Position numbers and translations under genes: made by a program. Shown here piece after piece: positions 7,276-16,656 of a stretch of 64,000 bases of DNA. Position 1 is the first letter of the stretch. The number at the start of each line of letters is the position of its first letter. A model generated the notes under the pieces. The model did not search any database. It saw nothing but the letters and a program-made list of their open reading frames with translations, and was not told the origin of the DNA. Source of the DNA: Leifsonia sp. Root112D2 (GTDB lineage Bacteria; Actinomycetota; Actinomycetes; Actinomycetales; Microbacteriaceae); NCBI RefSeq assembly GCF_001424905.1, contig NZ_LMCU01000001.1, positions 2,783,480 to 2,847,479 of the forward strand, written 5' to 3'.

Positions 7276-8486
7276 TGTCCCTCCGTTCTGAAACCGGTCC
7301 CTATTTCGGGGATTTCGGCGGACGTTTCGTTCCCGAATCCCTCATCGCAGCCCTCGATGAGCTGTCCGAGGCCTGGGAGCTGGCGAAGGCCGATCCCGCG
7401 TTCCACGAGGAGCTCGACTTCCTGAACCGCACGTACACCGGGCGTCCCTCCCTCATCACGGAGGTTCCACGCTTCGCTGAGCATGCCGGGGGAGCGCGCG
7501 TCATCCTCAAGCGCGAAGACCTCAACCACACCGGTTCACACAAGATCAACAACGTGCTCGGCCAGGCGATTCTCACCAAGCGCATCGGCAAGACCCGCGT
7601 GATTGCCGAGACCGGCGCCGGCCAGCACGGCGTCGCCACGGCGACCGCTGCCGCGCTGTTCGGCCTCGATTGCGTCATCTACATGGGTGAAGTCGACACC
7701 GAACGCCAGGCCCTCAATGTGGCCCGCATGCGGCTGCTCGGAGCCGAGGTCGTCTCCGTGAAGACCGGATCTCGCACTCTCAAAGACGCCATCAACGACG
7801 CCATGCGCGACTGGGTCACGAACGTCGAGAACACCAACTACATCTTCGGCACCGTCGCCGGGCCACACCCGTTCCCGGCCATGGTGCGCGACCTGCAGAA
7901 GATCATCGGCGAAGAGGCACGCGCACAGGTGCTCGAACTCACCGGCGCGTTGCCGACTGCGGTGGCAGCCTGTGTGGGCGGTGGATCGAACGCGATAGGA
8001 ATCTTCCACGCCTTCCTCGACGACCCCTCGGTCGCCCTGTACGGCTTCGAGGCGGGCGGTGAAGGCGTCGAGACCAGCCGTCACGCGGCGACCATCACCA
8101 AGGGCCGCGCCGGCGTGCTGCACGGCGCCCGCAGCCTGCTGCTGCAGGACGACGACGGCCAGACCATCGAGTCGCACTCCATCTCCGCGGGCCTCGATTA
8201 CCCGGGCGTCGGCCCTGAACACGCGTGGCTTGCCGAGATCGGCAGGGCCACGTATCGACCCGTCACCGACGCCGAGGCCATGGATGCGCTGCGCCTGCTC
8301 AGCCGCACGGAGGGCATCATTCCCGCCATCGAGTCCTCGCACGCCCTGGCCGGCGCGATGCAGCTGGGTCGTGAGCTCGGTCCGGATGCCACGATCCTGG
8401 TCAATCTCAGCGGTCGCGGTGACAAGGACATGGAGACCGCAGGGCGCTACTTCGACCTGCTCGATGCCGACGCGGTGCAGTCGTGA
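7275..8486 (+). CDS. trpB: Tryptophan synthase beta chain
   Basis: A PLP enzyme that joins indole to serine as the last step of tryptophan synthesis. The 403 residues match the TrpB1 type. The Schiff-base Lys90 sits in LNHTGSHKINNVLGQ, the PLP-phosphate loop is GGGSNAIG, and the ETGAGQHGVATA and GLDYPGVGPEHAWL motifs are intact. The ATG overlaps the trpC stop by one base, and trpA starts inside the trpB stop region. This arrangement supports equal synthesis of the alpha and beta chains of the complex. Confidence 0.98.
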   Translation: MSLRSETGPYFGDFGGRFVPESLIAALDELSEAWELAKADPAFHEELDFLNRTYTGRPSLITEVPRFAEHAGGARVILKREDLNHTGSHKINNVLGQAILTKRIGKTRVIAETGAGQHGVATATAAALFGLDCVIYMGEVDTERQALNVARMRLLGAEVVSVKTGSRTLKDAINDAMRDWVTNVENTNYIFGTVAGPHPFPAMVRDLQKIIGEEARAQVLELTGALPTAVAACVGGGSNAIGIFHAFLDDPSVALYGFEAGGEGVETSRHAATITKGRAGVLHGARSLLLQDDDGQTIESHSISAGLDYPGVGPEHAWLAEIGRATYRPVTDAEAMDALRLLSRTEGIIPAIESSHALAGAMQLGRELGPDATILVNLSGRGDKDMETAGRYFDLLDADAVQS

Positions 8487-9310
8487 GCGGCAACGCTGCG
8501 GGAGTGAGCAGCTCCGTCGCATCCGCCATCACCGCGAGAGCGGATGCAGGCAGCGGGGCGCTTATCGGCTATCTGCCTGCTGGGTTCCCCGATCTCTCGA
8601 CGAGCATCGAGGCCGCGGTGGCGCTGGCGAACAACGGCGTCGACGTGATAGAACTCGGCCTGCCGTATTCCGATCCCGTCATGGACGGCGCGGTCATCCA
8701 GGCTGCGACGCAGCAGTCCCTGGCCGGCGGCTTTCGCCTGCGCGACGGCTTCACGGCCGTGCGTGAGATCACGAGCCAGGTCGAGATTCCCGTGCTGCTT
8801 ATGACGTACTGGAACCCCGTGCTGCAGTACGGGGTCGACCGCTTCGCCGACGATCTTCTCGCTGCCGGCGGCGCGGGTCTCATCACTCCCGACCTCATCC
8901 CTGACGAGGGGGCGGCCTGGCTGCAGGCCTCCGAACGCACCGGCCTCGACCGCGTGTTCCTGGCGGCTCCGTCGTCGACAGACGCACGGCTGCGCCAGGC
9001 GGTCGAGAAGAGCCGTGGTTTCGTCTACGCGGTCTCCACCATGGGCATCACGGGGGCGCGCACCGATGTCGATTCCGCGGCACGCGCGCTCGTGACACGG
9101 CTGCGCGCCGTCGGAGCAACGAGCGCCTGTGTCGGACTCGGCATCTCCAGTGCGGCCCAGGTCGCGGAGGTGCTCGAATACGCCGACGGTGCCATCGTGG
9201 GTTCCGCGCTCGTGAAGGCACTCGCCGACGGAGGCGTGGCACGGCTCGCCGAGGTGGCCGCGGCGCTGGCAGAGGGCACCCGTGCTCAAGGAACGCACAC
9301 CGCGAATTAG
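8483..9310 (+). CDS. trpA: Tryptophan synthase alpha chain
   Basis: It cleaves indole-3-glycerol phosphate to indole and glyceraldehyde 3-phosphate, passing indole through the tunnel to TrpB. The 275-residue barrel has the catalytic Glu in DVIELGLPYSDP, the catalytic Asp region DLIPDEGAAWL, the VSTMGITGAR loop and the phosphate-binding GLGISSAAQV and GSALVKAL loops. GTG at 8483 overlaps the trpB stop by 4 nt. The TAG stop at 9308-9310 also forms the first half of a TAGACT hexamer likely to serve lgt. Confidence 0.97.
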   Translation: MSGNAAGVSSSVASAITARADAGSGALIGYLPAGFPDLSTSIEAAVALANNGVDVIELGLPYSDPVMDGAVIQAATQQSLAGGFRLRDGFTAVREITSQVEIPVLLMTYWNPVLQYGVDRFADDLLAAGGAGLITPDLIPDEGAAWLQASERTGLDRVFLAAPSSTDARLRQAVEKSRGFVYAVSTMGITGARTDVDSAARALVTRLRAVGATSACVGLGISSAAQVAEVLEYADGAIVGSALVKALADGGVARLAEVAAALAEGTRAQGTHTAN

Positions 9311-9313
9311 ACT
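9308..9313 (+). promoter_or_regulatory. -10 hexamer TAGACT of lgt, overlapping the trpA stop
   Basis: The first three bases are the trpA stop codon. Transcription would begin near 9320, leaving a leader of about 60 nt before lgt that contains an AAGAAAGG ribosome-binding site. Confidence 0.45.
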
Positions 9314-9381
9314 ATGGTGGCCGAGGCGCATGTGAGCGCCGATGGTCCCTCAGAACCCCCGCAAGAAAGGTGAGTCATCGG

Positions 9382-10383
9382 GTGATTGCGCCGTTGAGTC
9401 TGCTGCACCAGAGCATCCCGAGTCCTGACCCGTCCTGGCAGTCCATTCCCATCAAGTTCTGGTTCGTCGACTGGCACATCCAGACCTACGCCCTGTGCAT
9501 CCTGGCCGGCATCATCATCGCCGCCATCTGGACCTCTCGTCGGCTCACCAAGCGTGGTGCCGAGCCGGGAGTCGTGCTCGACATCATTCTGTGGGCGGTG
9601 CCCATCGGCATCATCGGTGCCCGCTTTTATCACGTATTCACTCACCCCACCGACTACTTCTACCAGGGGGCCGACCTCTGGAAGGTCTTCTTCATCTGGG
9701 AGGGCGGCAACGCCATCTTCGGTTCGCTGCTCGGCGGCGCCGTCGGCGCGTACATCGGCTGCCGGCTCTCCGGCATCCGGTTCTGGTCATTTGCGGATGC
9801 GCTGGCTCCCGGAATGCTGCTGGCCCAGGCCACGGGGCGCCTCGGCAACTACTTCAATCACGAGCTCTTCGGCCTGCCGACGAACCTGCCGTGGGGCCTG
9901 CAGATCGAACAGAGCAACGCCGCCTTCCCGGCCGGGCTGCCCGCGGGAACGCTGTTCCAGCCGCTGTTCCTCTACGAGATCATCTGGAACATTATCGGTG
10001 TGATTGTGATCATCGCCATCGAGCGCAAGCTGCGGTTGCGCTGGGGCAAATCGTTCGGCCTCTACCTCATCTGGTACGGGCTCGGTCGCTCCTATCTCGA
10101 GTCGATTCGCATCGATCCGAGCGAATACAACTTTCTCGGCATCCAGAGCAACGTGTGGGCAGCTTTCGCCGCGGTTGTCATAGGCATCGTCATCATCATC
10201 GTGCAGACACGTCGGCACCCCGGCCAGGAGATCAGCCCCTACCGACCGGGTCGTGAATGGAGACGGCCCGATGCTGAGGTAGACTTCGACGACACCGATT
10301 CGGATGATGAGGATCACGGCGATGACGCCGGCCGGACCACCGAACCGGGTGAAGCCAGGGCCACAAGCCTTCTCGGCTCCTGA
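9382..10383 (+). CDS. lgt: Prolipoprotein diacylglyceryl transferase
   Basis: A polytopic membrane enzyme that transfers diacylglycerol from phosphatidylglycerol to the lipobox cysteine of prelipoproteins. About seven hydrophobic segments are visible. The family signature is ATGRLGNYFNHELFG, and the GIIGARFYHV and YLIWYGLGRSYLESIRID segments carry the conserved Arg, His and Tyr residues. Two GTG codons compete: 9370 overlaps the ribosome-binding site, so 9382, 8-9 nt after AAAGG, is chosen; the difference is four residues. The last 50 residues form a strongly acidic Asp-rich tail. The trpA-lgt order is common in actinobacteria. Confidence 0.95.
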   Translation: MIAPLSLLHQSIPSPDPSWQSIPIKFWFVDWHIQTYALCILAGIIIAAIWTSRRLTKRGAEPGVVLDIILWAVPIGIIGARFYHVFTHPTDYFYQGADLWKVFFIWEGGNAIFGSLLGGAVGAYIGCRLSGIRFWSFADALAPGMLLAQATGRLGNYFNHELFGLPTNLPWGLQIEQSNAAFPAGLPAGTLFQPLFLYEIIWNIIGVIVIIAIERKLRLRWGKSFGLYLIWYGLGRSYLESIRIDPSEYNFLGIQSNVWAAFAAVVIGIVIIIVQTRRHPGQEISPYRPGREWRRPDAEVDFDDTDSDDEDHGDDAGRTTEPGEARATSLLGS

Positions 10384-10521
10384 TTCCGAAGCTGACCATT
10401 CCAGCACCGGGAACCCCACCGCAGTAACCGTCTCTCGCTTCCCAAGCGGGAGTTTCTCCCTCCCTATTTCATGGGCCGAAGGCGTCCCACCTCGGTAATA
10501 CCTTCGTGAGGACGGTAGACC
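10384..10521 (+). promoter_or_regulatory. gltB leader with two possible hairpins
   Basis: This 138-nt gap precedes gltB. It contains GGGAG-TTT-CTCCC at 10448-10460 and CGAAGG at 10477-10482 facing CCTTCG at 10501-10506. The second closes just before the GAGGAC ribosome-binding site at 10508-10513. Such structures could modulate transcription or ribosome access. I do not recognise a known riboswitch class. Confidence 0.35.
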
Positions 10522-13500
10522 ATGGCGCTTACCCCCGCATTTTCCCGCTTCGGCTCGATTCCCGCGCGCCAGGGCCTCTATGACCCTGCCGCCGAGAAGG
10601 ATGCCTGTGGCCTGGCCATGGTTGCCACGCTGCGCGGCACCGCCGGCCACGACATCATCGACACGGCGCTGAACGCGCTGCGCAACCTGGAGCACCGCGG
10701 TGCGGTCGGCTCCGACGCCGGCACCGGTGACGGTGCGGGCATCATCACCCAGATTCCGGATGCGTTCCTGCGCGCCGTCAGCGGATTCGAACTTCCCAGC
10801 GCCGGCCGGTACGCGGTGGGCAACGCCTACCTGCCCGCGGAGGCGGGCGAGCGCGCGCGCGTCAAGGCCGCCATCGAGGCCATAGCCGCTGAGGAAGACC
10901 TCGAGGTCATCGGCTGGCGTGACGTTCCCGTGCGGCCCGATGAGATCGGGACCCTCGCCAGGGCCGCGATGCCCGCCATCGAGCAACTCTTCGTGAAGAG
11001 CACGCGGCTGGGGGAATCCGGCTCGCCCGTGCGCGGCATCCTGCTCGACCGCCAGACATTCCGGCTGCGCAAACGCGCCGAACGCGAGTTCGAGGTGTAT
11101 TTCACCTCGCTGTCCTGCCGCACCATGGTCTACAAGGGCATGGTCACGACGCTGCAGCTCGAACCGTTCTATCCCGACCTCTCCGACGAGCGCTTCGCCT
11201 CGAAGCTCGCCCTCGTGCACTCGCGCTACTCGACGAACACTTTTCCGTCGTGGCCGCTTGCCCAGCCGTTCCGCATGATCGCCCACAACGGCGAAATCAA
11301 CACCGTGCAGGGCAACCGCAACTGGATGCGTGCCCGCCAGTCCCAGCTCGAGAGCGAGTTGCTGGGGGATCTGGCACCGATCCTGCCCATCGTCACGCCG
11401 GGCGCCAGCGACTCGGCATCCTTCGACGAGGTTGTGGAGTTGCTCACTCTTTCGGGCCGTTCGCTGCCACACGCGATCATGATGATGGTTCCGGAGGCGT
11501 GGGAGAACCAGACGGAGATCGAGCAGAGCCGCAAGGACTTCTACGAGTACCACTCGATGCTCATGGAGCCGTGGGACGGCCCCGCGGCCATCGTCTTCAC
11601 CGACGGCGCGCTCGTGGGCGCCACTCTCGACCGCAACGGGCTGCGCCCCGGTCGCTTCCTGGTGACCGATGACGGCCTCGTCGTACTCGCGAGCGAGATC
11701 GGCGTCATCGACGTCGACCCCAGCCGCGTGGTGCGCAAGGGCCGCCTGCGCCCCGGCAAGATGTTCCTCGTCGACACCGTCGCAGGGCGGCTCATCGAAG
11801 ACGAGGAGGTCAAGTCAGAGCTCGCGGCCGAACAGCCCTGGGGAGAGTGGCTCGAGGAAGGCCGCATCAATCTGAAGGATCTGCCCGAGCGGGAGCACAT
11901 CGTGCACACCCGGGCATCCGTCACCCGCCGTCAGCGCACCTTCGGCTATACCGAGGAGGAGCTGCGCATCCTGCTGATGCCCATGGCCCAGACCGGCGCG
12001 GAGCCTCTTGGTGCCATGGGCACTGACACGCCCATCGCGGTCCTCTCCGAGCGGCCGCGGCTGCTCTTCGACTACTTCACCCAGCAGTTCGCCCAGGTCA
12101 CGAATCCGCCGCTCGACTCCATTCGCGAGTCCGTGGTCACCTCACTCGCGCTCGGCGTTGGCCCCGAGCGCAACCTGCTCTCCGCCGGTCCCGAGCATGC
12201 CCGCCAGGTCGTGCTCGACTTCCCGGTGATCGACAACGACGAACTCGCGAAGATCCAGCACATCGACCCGCGGTTCGACAGCGCCCGCACCACGACGGTC
12301 AAGGGCATCTACCGCTTCGACGCCGGGCCCGACGCCATGCAGAACCGCATCGAAGAAATGTGCCAGGAGGTCGATTCAGCCATCGAGGCCGGCGCCGAGT
12401 TCATCGTGCTGAGCGACCGCGACTCCAACAAAGACCTCGCACCCGTGCCATCGCTGCTCATGCTCGCCGCGGTGCATCACCATCTCATTCGCACCGAGAA
12501 CCGCATGAAGGTCGGCATCATCGTCGAGGCCGGCGATGTGCGCGAGGTGCACCATGTCGCGCTCCTCATCGGCTACGGCGCCTCGGCGGTGAACCCCTAT
12601 CTCGCCATGGAGACCTGCGAAGAGCTCGTGCGCAGCGGCATGATCACCACGGTTAGTGCCGAGGCCGCGGTCAAGAATGTGATCAAGGCCCTCGGCAAGG
12701 GCGTGCTCAAGATCATGTCCAAGATGGGCATCTCCACGGTTTCGTCGTATGCCGCCGCACAGACGTTCGAGGCGGTCGGGCTCAGCGAGCAGTTCCTGGA
12801 GCGATATTTCACGGGCACCACAAGCAAGCTCGGTGGTGTCGGCATCGAGACGATAGCCGCCGAGAACCTCGACCGGCATACGAGCGCGTATCCGGAAGAC
12901 GACGCTGTGCTCGCCCACGAACGCCTTGCCACAGGCGGCGAATACGACTGGCGTCGCGACGGATCCCCGCACCTCTTCAACCCGGAGACGGTCTTCAAGC
13001 TGCAGCATTCCACGCGCACCCGCCGCTACGACATCTTCCGTGACTACACGCGGGCCGTCGACGACCAGGCCGAGGCGCTCAAGACGCTGCGGGGCATGTT
13101 CCGTCTGAAGACGGGCCAGCGACCGGCGGTCCCCCTCGACGAAGTCGAGTCGGTGGCATCCATTGTCAAGCGATTCTCCACCGGCGCGATGAGCTACGGC
13201 TCCATCTCCGAGGAGGCTCACACGACCCTCGCCATCGCCATGAACAGCATCGGCGCGAAGTCGAACACGGGCGAGGGCGGCGAAGACCTGGACCGCCTGC
13301 TCGACCCCGAGCGACGCAGCGCCATCAAGCAGGTGGCATCCGGTCGTTTCGGCGTTACGAGCATGTACCTGACCCACGCGGACGACCTGCAGATCAAGCT
13401 GGCGCAGGGAGCGAAGCCGGGGGAGGGCGGCCAGCTACCACCCGGCAAGGTGTACCCGTGGATCGCGCGCACCCGGCACGCCACGGCGGGCGTCGGGCTG

Positions 13501-15099
13501 ATCTCGCCGCCGCCGCACCACGACATCTACTCGATCGAAGACCTCAAGCAGCTCATCTATGACCTGAAACGCGCGAACCCGAACGCCCGCGTGCACGTCA
13601 AGCTCGTCAGCGAGAGTGGCATCGGGGCTGTGGCCGCGGGTGTCGCGAAGGCTCTTGCCGACGTGATTCTCGTCTCCGGTCACGACGGCGGCACGGGCGC
13701 AAGCCCACTGAACTCGCTCAAGCACGCGGGAACCCCGTGGGAGCTCGGGCTCGCCGAGACACAGCAGACACTGATGCTCAACGGCATGCGCGACCGCGTG
13801 GTCGTGCAGGTCGACGGCCAGCTCAAGACCGGCCGCGACGTCATCATCGGCGCATTGCTCGGTGCCGAGGAGTTCGGTTTCGCCACGGCACCGCTCGTGG
13901 TCTCCGGCTGCATCATGATGCGCAAGTGTCACCTGAACACCTGCCCGGTCGGCGTGGCCACGCAAGACCCGGTGCTGCGGGCCCGATTCACGGGCAAGCC
14001 GGAGTTTGTGGTGAACTTCTTCGAGTTCATTGCCCAGGAGGTGCGCGAGTACCTGGCAGAGCTCGGTTTCAGGAGCCTCGACGAGGTGATTGGCCACCGC
14101 GAGCTGATCGACGTCAACGAAGCGATAGGAAACTGGAAGACGTCGGGGCTCGACCTGGCACCGATCCTCGTCGGCCCTGAATTCGAAGCGGATGCCCCGC
14201 TCAAGAACACGCGCGGCCAGGATCACGAACTCGACAAGCACTTCGACAACCAGCTCATCGCCGCAAGCGCCGATGTGCTGGAGAACGGCGGCCACATCGA
14301 GTTGAGCCTGCCGATCCGCAACACGGAGCGTGCGGTCGGCACCATGCTCGGTCACGAGGTGACGGTGCGCCATGGGTTCAACGGGCTGCCGACCGGATCA
14401 ATCGAGGTCACGCTCAGCGGCTCGGCGGGCCAGTCCCTCGGCGCTTTCCTTCCTAGCGGCATCACCCTGCGCCTGGAGGGTGACACCAACGACTATGTCG
14501 GCAAGGGGCTCTCCGGCGGCCAGATCGTCATTCGACCCGACCGTGGCAGCCTCTTCGCCGCGGAGCGCAACGTGATTGCCGGCAACGTGATCGGCTACGG
14601 AGCGACCCAGGGCAGCATGTTCATTCGCGGCATAGTGGGTGAGCGATTCCTGGTGCGCAACTCCGGTGCGACGGCCGTCGTCGAGGGTGTGGGAGACCAC
14701 GCGCTCGAGTACATGACGGGTGGGCTCGCGCTGATCCTCGGTGCAACGGGGCGCAACCTCGGCGCGGGCATGTCCGGCGGCACCGCCTATGTATACAAGC
14801 TGCGCACGGAGCGGGTGAACCCGGACTCGCTGGCATCCGGCGAGCTTGAGTTGCTGCCGCTCGGCAGCGCCGACGTCGAGATTGTGCGCGATCTGCTGCA
14901 GCAGCACAGGCAGCAGACCGATTCCGCCCTCGCGGCGAAAATGCTCGAGAACTTCAACGAGGCCGTTGGCGACTTCGTCAAGGTGTACCCGCGCGACTAC
15001 GCAGCGGTGCTGGCAACCAGGCAGACGGCCGTCGATGAGGGGCTCGACCCCGACGGCGACGTGGTCTGGGAGAGAATCATGGAGGTGACCGGTGGCTGA
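10522..15099 (+). CDS. gltB: Glutamate synthase (NADPH), large subunit
   Basis: The alpha subunit of GOGAT converts glutamine plus 2-oxoglutarate to two glutamates. It is 1525 residues, the usual length. The N-terminal class II amidotransferase domain has its nucleophile at Cys29 (EKDACGLAM), which implies removal of a 28-residue propeptide. The central domain follows, then the FMN-binding synthase domain (LVSGHDGGTGASPLNSLKHAG). The 3Fe-4S cluster cysteines are Cys1130, Cys1136 and Cys1141, with the expected x5/x4 spacing. The C-terminal beta-helix domain has Gly repeats such as GKGLSGGQIVI and GAGMSGGTAYVY. Translation starts at ATG 10522. The end overlaps gltD by 8 nt. Confidence 0.98.
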   Translation: MALTPAFSRFGSIPARQGLYDPAAEKDACGLAMVATLRGTAGHDIIDTALNALRNLEHRGAVGSDAGTGDGAGIITQIPDAFLRAVSGFELPSAGRYAVGNAYLPAEAGERARVKAAIEAIAAEEDLEVIGWRDVPVRPDEIGTLARAAMPAIEQLFVKSTRLGESGSPVRGILLDRQTFRLRKRAEREFEVYFTSLSCRTMVYKGMVTTLQLEPFYPDLSDERFASKLALVHSRYSTNTFPSWPLAQPFRMIAHNGEINTVQGNRNWMRARQSQLESELLGDLAPILPIVTPGASDSASFDEVVELLTLSGRSLPHAIMMMVPEAWENQTEIEQSRKDFYEYHSMLMEPWDGPAAIVFTDGALVGATLDRNGLRPGRFLVTDDGLVVLASEIGVIDVDPSRVVRKGRLRPGKMFLVDTVAGRLIEDEEVKSELAAEQPWGEWLEEGRINLKDLPEREHIVHTRASVTRRQRTFGYTEEELRILLMPMAQTGAEPLGAMGTDTPIAVLSERPRLLFDYFTQQFAQVTNPPLDSIRESVVTSLALGVGPERNLLSAGPEHARQVVLDFPVIDNDELAKIQHIDPRFDSARTTTVKGIYRFDAGPDAMQNRIEEMCQEVDSAIEAGAEFIVLSDRDSNKDLAPVPSLLMLAAVHHHLIRTENRMKVGIIVEAGDVREVHHVALLIGYGASAVNPYLAMETCEELVRSGMITTVSAEAAVKNVIKALGKGVLKIMSKMGISTVSSYAAAQTFEAVGLSEQFLERYFTGTTSKLGGVGIETIAAENLDRHTSAYPEDDAVLAHERLATGGEYDWRRDGSPHLFNPETVFKLQHSTRTRRYDIFRDYTRAVDDQAEALKTLRGMFRLKTGQRPAVPLDEVESVASIVKRFSTGAMSYGSISEEAHTTLAIAMNSIGAKSNTGEGGEDLDRLLDPERRSAIKQVASGRFGVTSMYLTHADDLQIKLAQGAKPGEGGQLPPGKVYPWIARTRHATAGVGLISPPPHHDIYSIEDLKQLIYDLKRANPNARVHVKLVSESGIGAVAAGVAKALADVILVSGHDGGTGASPLNSLKHAGTPWELGLAETQQTLMLNGMRDRVVVQVDGQLKTGRDVIIGALLGAEEFGFATAPLVVSGCIMMRKCHLNTCPVGVATQDPVLRARFTGKPEFVVNFFEFIAQEVREYLAELGFRSLDEVIGHRELIDVNEAIGNWKTSGLDLAPILVGPEFEADAPLKNTRGQDHELDKHFDNQLIAASADVLENGGHIELSLPIRNTERAVGTMLGHEVTVRHGFNGLPTGSIEVTLSGSAGQSLGAFLPSGITLRLEGDTNDYVGKGLSGGQIVIRPDRGSLFAAERNVIAGNVIGYGATQGSMFIRGIVGERFLVRNSGATAVVEGVGDHALEYMTGGLALILGATGRNLGAGMSGGTAYVYKLRTERVNPDSLASGELELLPLGSADVEIVRDLLQQHRQQTDSALAAKMLENFNEAVGDFVKVYPRDYAAVLATRQTAVDEGLDPDGDVVWERIMEVTGG

Positions 15100-16549
15100 C
15101 CCCAAAGGCTTTTTGAAGACCACGGAGCGCGAACTGCCCAAGCGGCGTCCGGTCTCGGTACGCCTCATGGACTGGAAAGAGGTGTACGAGCCCGGTGACC
15201 CGACCGAGTTGCAGCGCCAGGCCGGTCGCTGTATGGACTGTGGTGTGCCGTTCTGTCATCAGGGCTGCCCGCTGGGCAACCTCATTCCCGAGTGGAACGA
15301 CCTCATGTGGCGCGGTGAGGGCCGACTGGCCTCCGACCGCCTGCTGGAGACGAACAACTTTCCCGAGTTCACCGGCCGCCTCTGCCCGGCGCCGTGTGAG
15401 ACCTCGTGCGTGCTGGGCATCAACCAGCCCGCCGTGACCATCAAGCAGGTCGAGGTGTCGATCATCGACCAGGCGTGGCAGAACGGATGGGTGCAGCCGC
15501 ACCCGCCGGAGCGCCTCACCGGCAAGACGATAGCCGTCGTCGGTTCCGGCCCCGCAGGGCTCGCCGCCGCCCAGCAGCTCACCCGCGCCGGCCACACCGT
15601 CGCGGTGTACGAGCGCGACGACCGCATCGGCGGCCTGCTGCGCTACGGCATTCCCGACTTCAAGATGGAAAAGAAGAACATCGAGCTGCGCCTGAACCAG
15701 ATGATGGCCGAAGGCACCCGCTTCCGTGCCGGCGTCAACATCGGTGTCGACATCAGCTGGGACGAGCTGCGCACGCGCTACGACGCTGTTGTGGTTGCTA
15801 CCGGCGCCATGGTGCCCCGCGACCTGCCCATTCCCGGCCGTGAGCTCTCCGGTGTGCATTTCGCCATGGAATACCTCGTTCAGCAGAACAAGGTCGGCGC
15901 CGGCACGGTCGTCGAGAACCAGATCACCGCACAGGGAAAGCATGTGGTCGTTCTCGGTGGCGGCGACACGGGCGCGGACTGCATCGGCACGGCACACCGC
16001 CAGGGGGCGGCATCCGTCACCAATCTGGCCATCGGCGTGCAACCGCCGAGCGAGCGTCCTGCCCACCAGCCGTGGCCCATGACGCCGACGCTCTTCGAGG
16101 TGCAGAGCGCCCACGAAGAGGGCGGCCACCGTGCCTACCTGGCCTCCACCGTCGAGTTCCTGCGCAACGAGTACGGCGAGGTGCGGGCCATCCGCGTCGC
16201 CGAGACCGAGTTCCTCGACGGGCGCCGCGTTCCCAAGGCCGGCACGGAGAAGGAGATTCCTGCCGACCTGGTGCTGCTGGCACTCGGATTCACCGGTCCC
16301 GAGCAGGCCGAGATCAGTGCGCAGCTTGGACTGGACTTCGACGAGCGCGGAAACATGCAGCGCGCATCCGACTACCAGAGCAGCACCCCGGGCGTCTTCG
16401 TCGCCGGCGATGCAGGGCGCGGCCAGTCGCTCATCGTTTGGGCGATAGCGGAGGGCCGGGCTGCGGCCAGCGCCTGCGACAGGTATCTTGAAGGGACGAC
16501 CCAGTTGCCGTTCCCGGTCAGGCCGACCGATAGAGGCATCACCCTCTAA
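15092..16549 (+). CDS. gltD: Glutamate synthase (NADPH), small subunit
   Basis: The beta subunit feeds electrons from NADPH through FAD and two 4Fe-4S clusters to GltB. It is 485 residues. The N-terminal cysteine motifs CMDCGVPFCHQGCP (first Cys at 47) and LCPAPCETSC coordinate the clusters. The FAD-binding dinucleotide fold has VVGSGPAGLAAAQQL and the NADPH fold has VVLGGGDTGADC; ATG-like and GD motifs (FVAGDAGRG) complete the FAD site near the C-terminus. The GTG start lies inside the end of gltB, so the subunits are translationally coupled. A strong hairpin terminator follows. Confidence 0.97.
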   Translation: MADPKGFLKTTERELPKRRPVSVRLMDWKEVYEPGDPTELQRQAGRCMDCGVPFCHQGCPLGNLIPEWNDLMWRGEGRLASDRLLETNNFPEFTGRLCPAPCETSCVLGINQPAVTIKQVEVSIIDQAWQNGWVQPHPPERLTGKTIAVVGSGPAGLAAAQQLTRAGHTVAVYERDDRIGGLLRYGIPDFKMEKKNIELRLNQMMAEGTRFRAGVNIGVDISWDELRTRYDAVVVATGAMVPRDLPIPGRELSGVHFAMEYLVQQNKVGAGTVVENQITAQGKHVVVLGGGDTGADCIGTAHRQGAASVTNLAIGVQPPSERPAHQPWPMTPTLFEVQSAHEEGGHRAYLASTVEFLRNEYGEVRAIRVAETEFLDGRRVPKAGTEKEIPADLVLLALGFTGPEQAEISAQLGLDFDERGNMQRASDYQSSTPGVFVAGDAGRGQSLIVWAIAEGRAAASACDRYLEGTTQLPFPVRPTDRGITL

Positions 16550-16570
16550 GCCCTAGTCCTTAACCCCCAT

Positions 16571-16605
16571 GAAGCCCGCGGGCGCGACACGCGCCCGCGT
16601 TCTTC
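16571..16605 (+). terminator. Intrinsic terminator after gltBD
   Basis: A perfect 10-bp GC stem (16577-16586 with 16590-16599) closes on a 3-nt loop. It is extended by an outer GAAG/CTTC pairing (16571-16574 with 16602-16605) across a small internal loop. A short TTCTT follows the inner stem. It separates gltBD from pyk. Confidence 0.8.
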
Positions 16606-16656
16606 AGCCCCGACACCCACGCGTCATCCGGCGCAGAATCACGGAGTACATCAAGC

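Noticed and set aside
9314..9373. 19-codon leader ORF upstream of lgt
   Set aside because: Its ATG lies before the likely transcription start near 9320, and the peptide has no regulatory codon run.
10384..10521. Glutamine or other known riboswitch before gltB
   Set aside because: The hairpins are short and I could not match any conserved riboswitch core.
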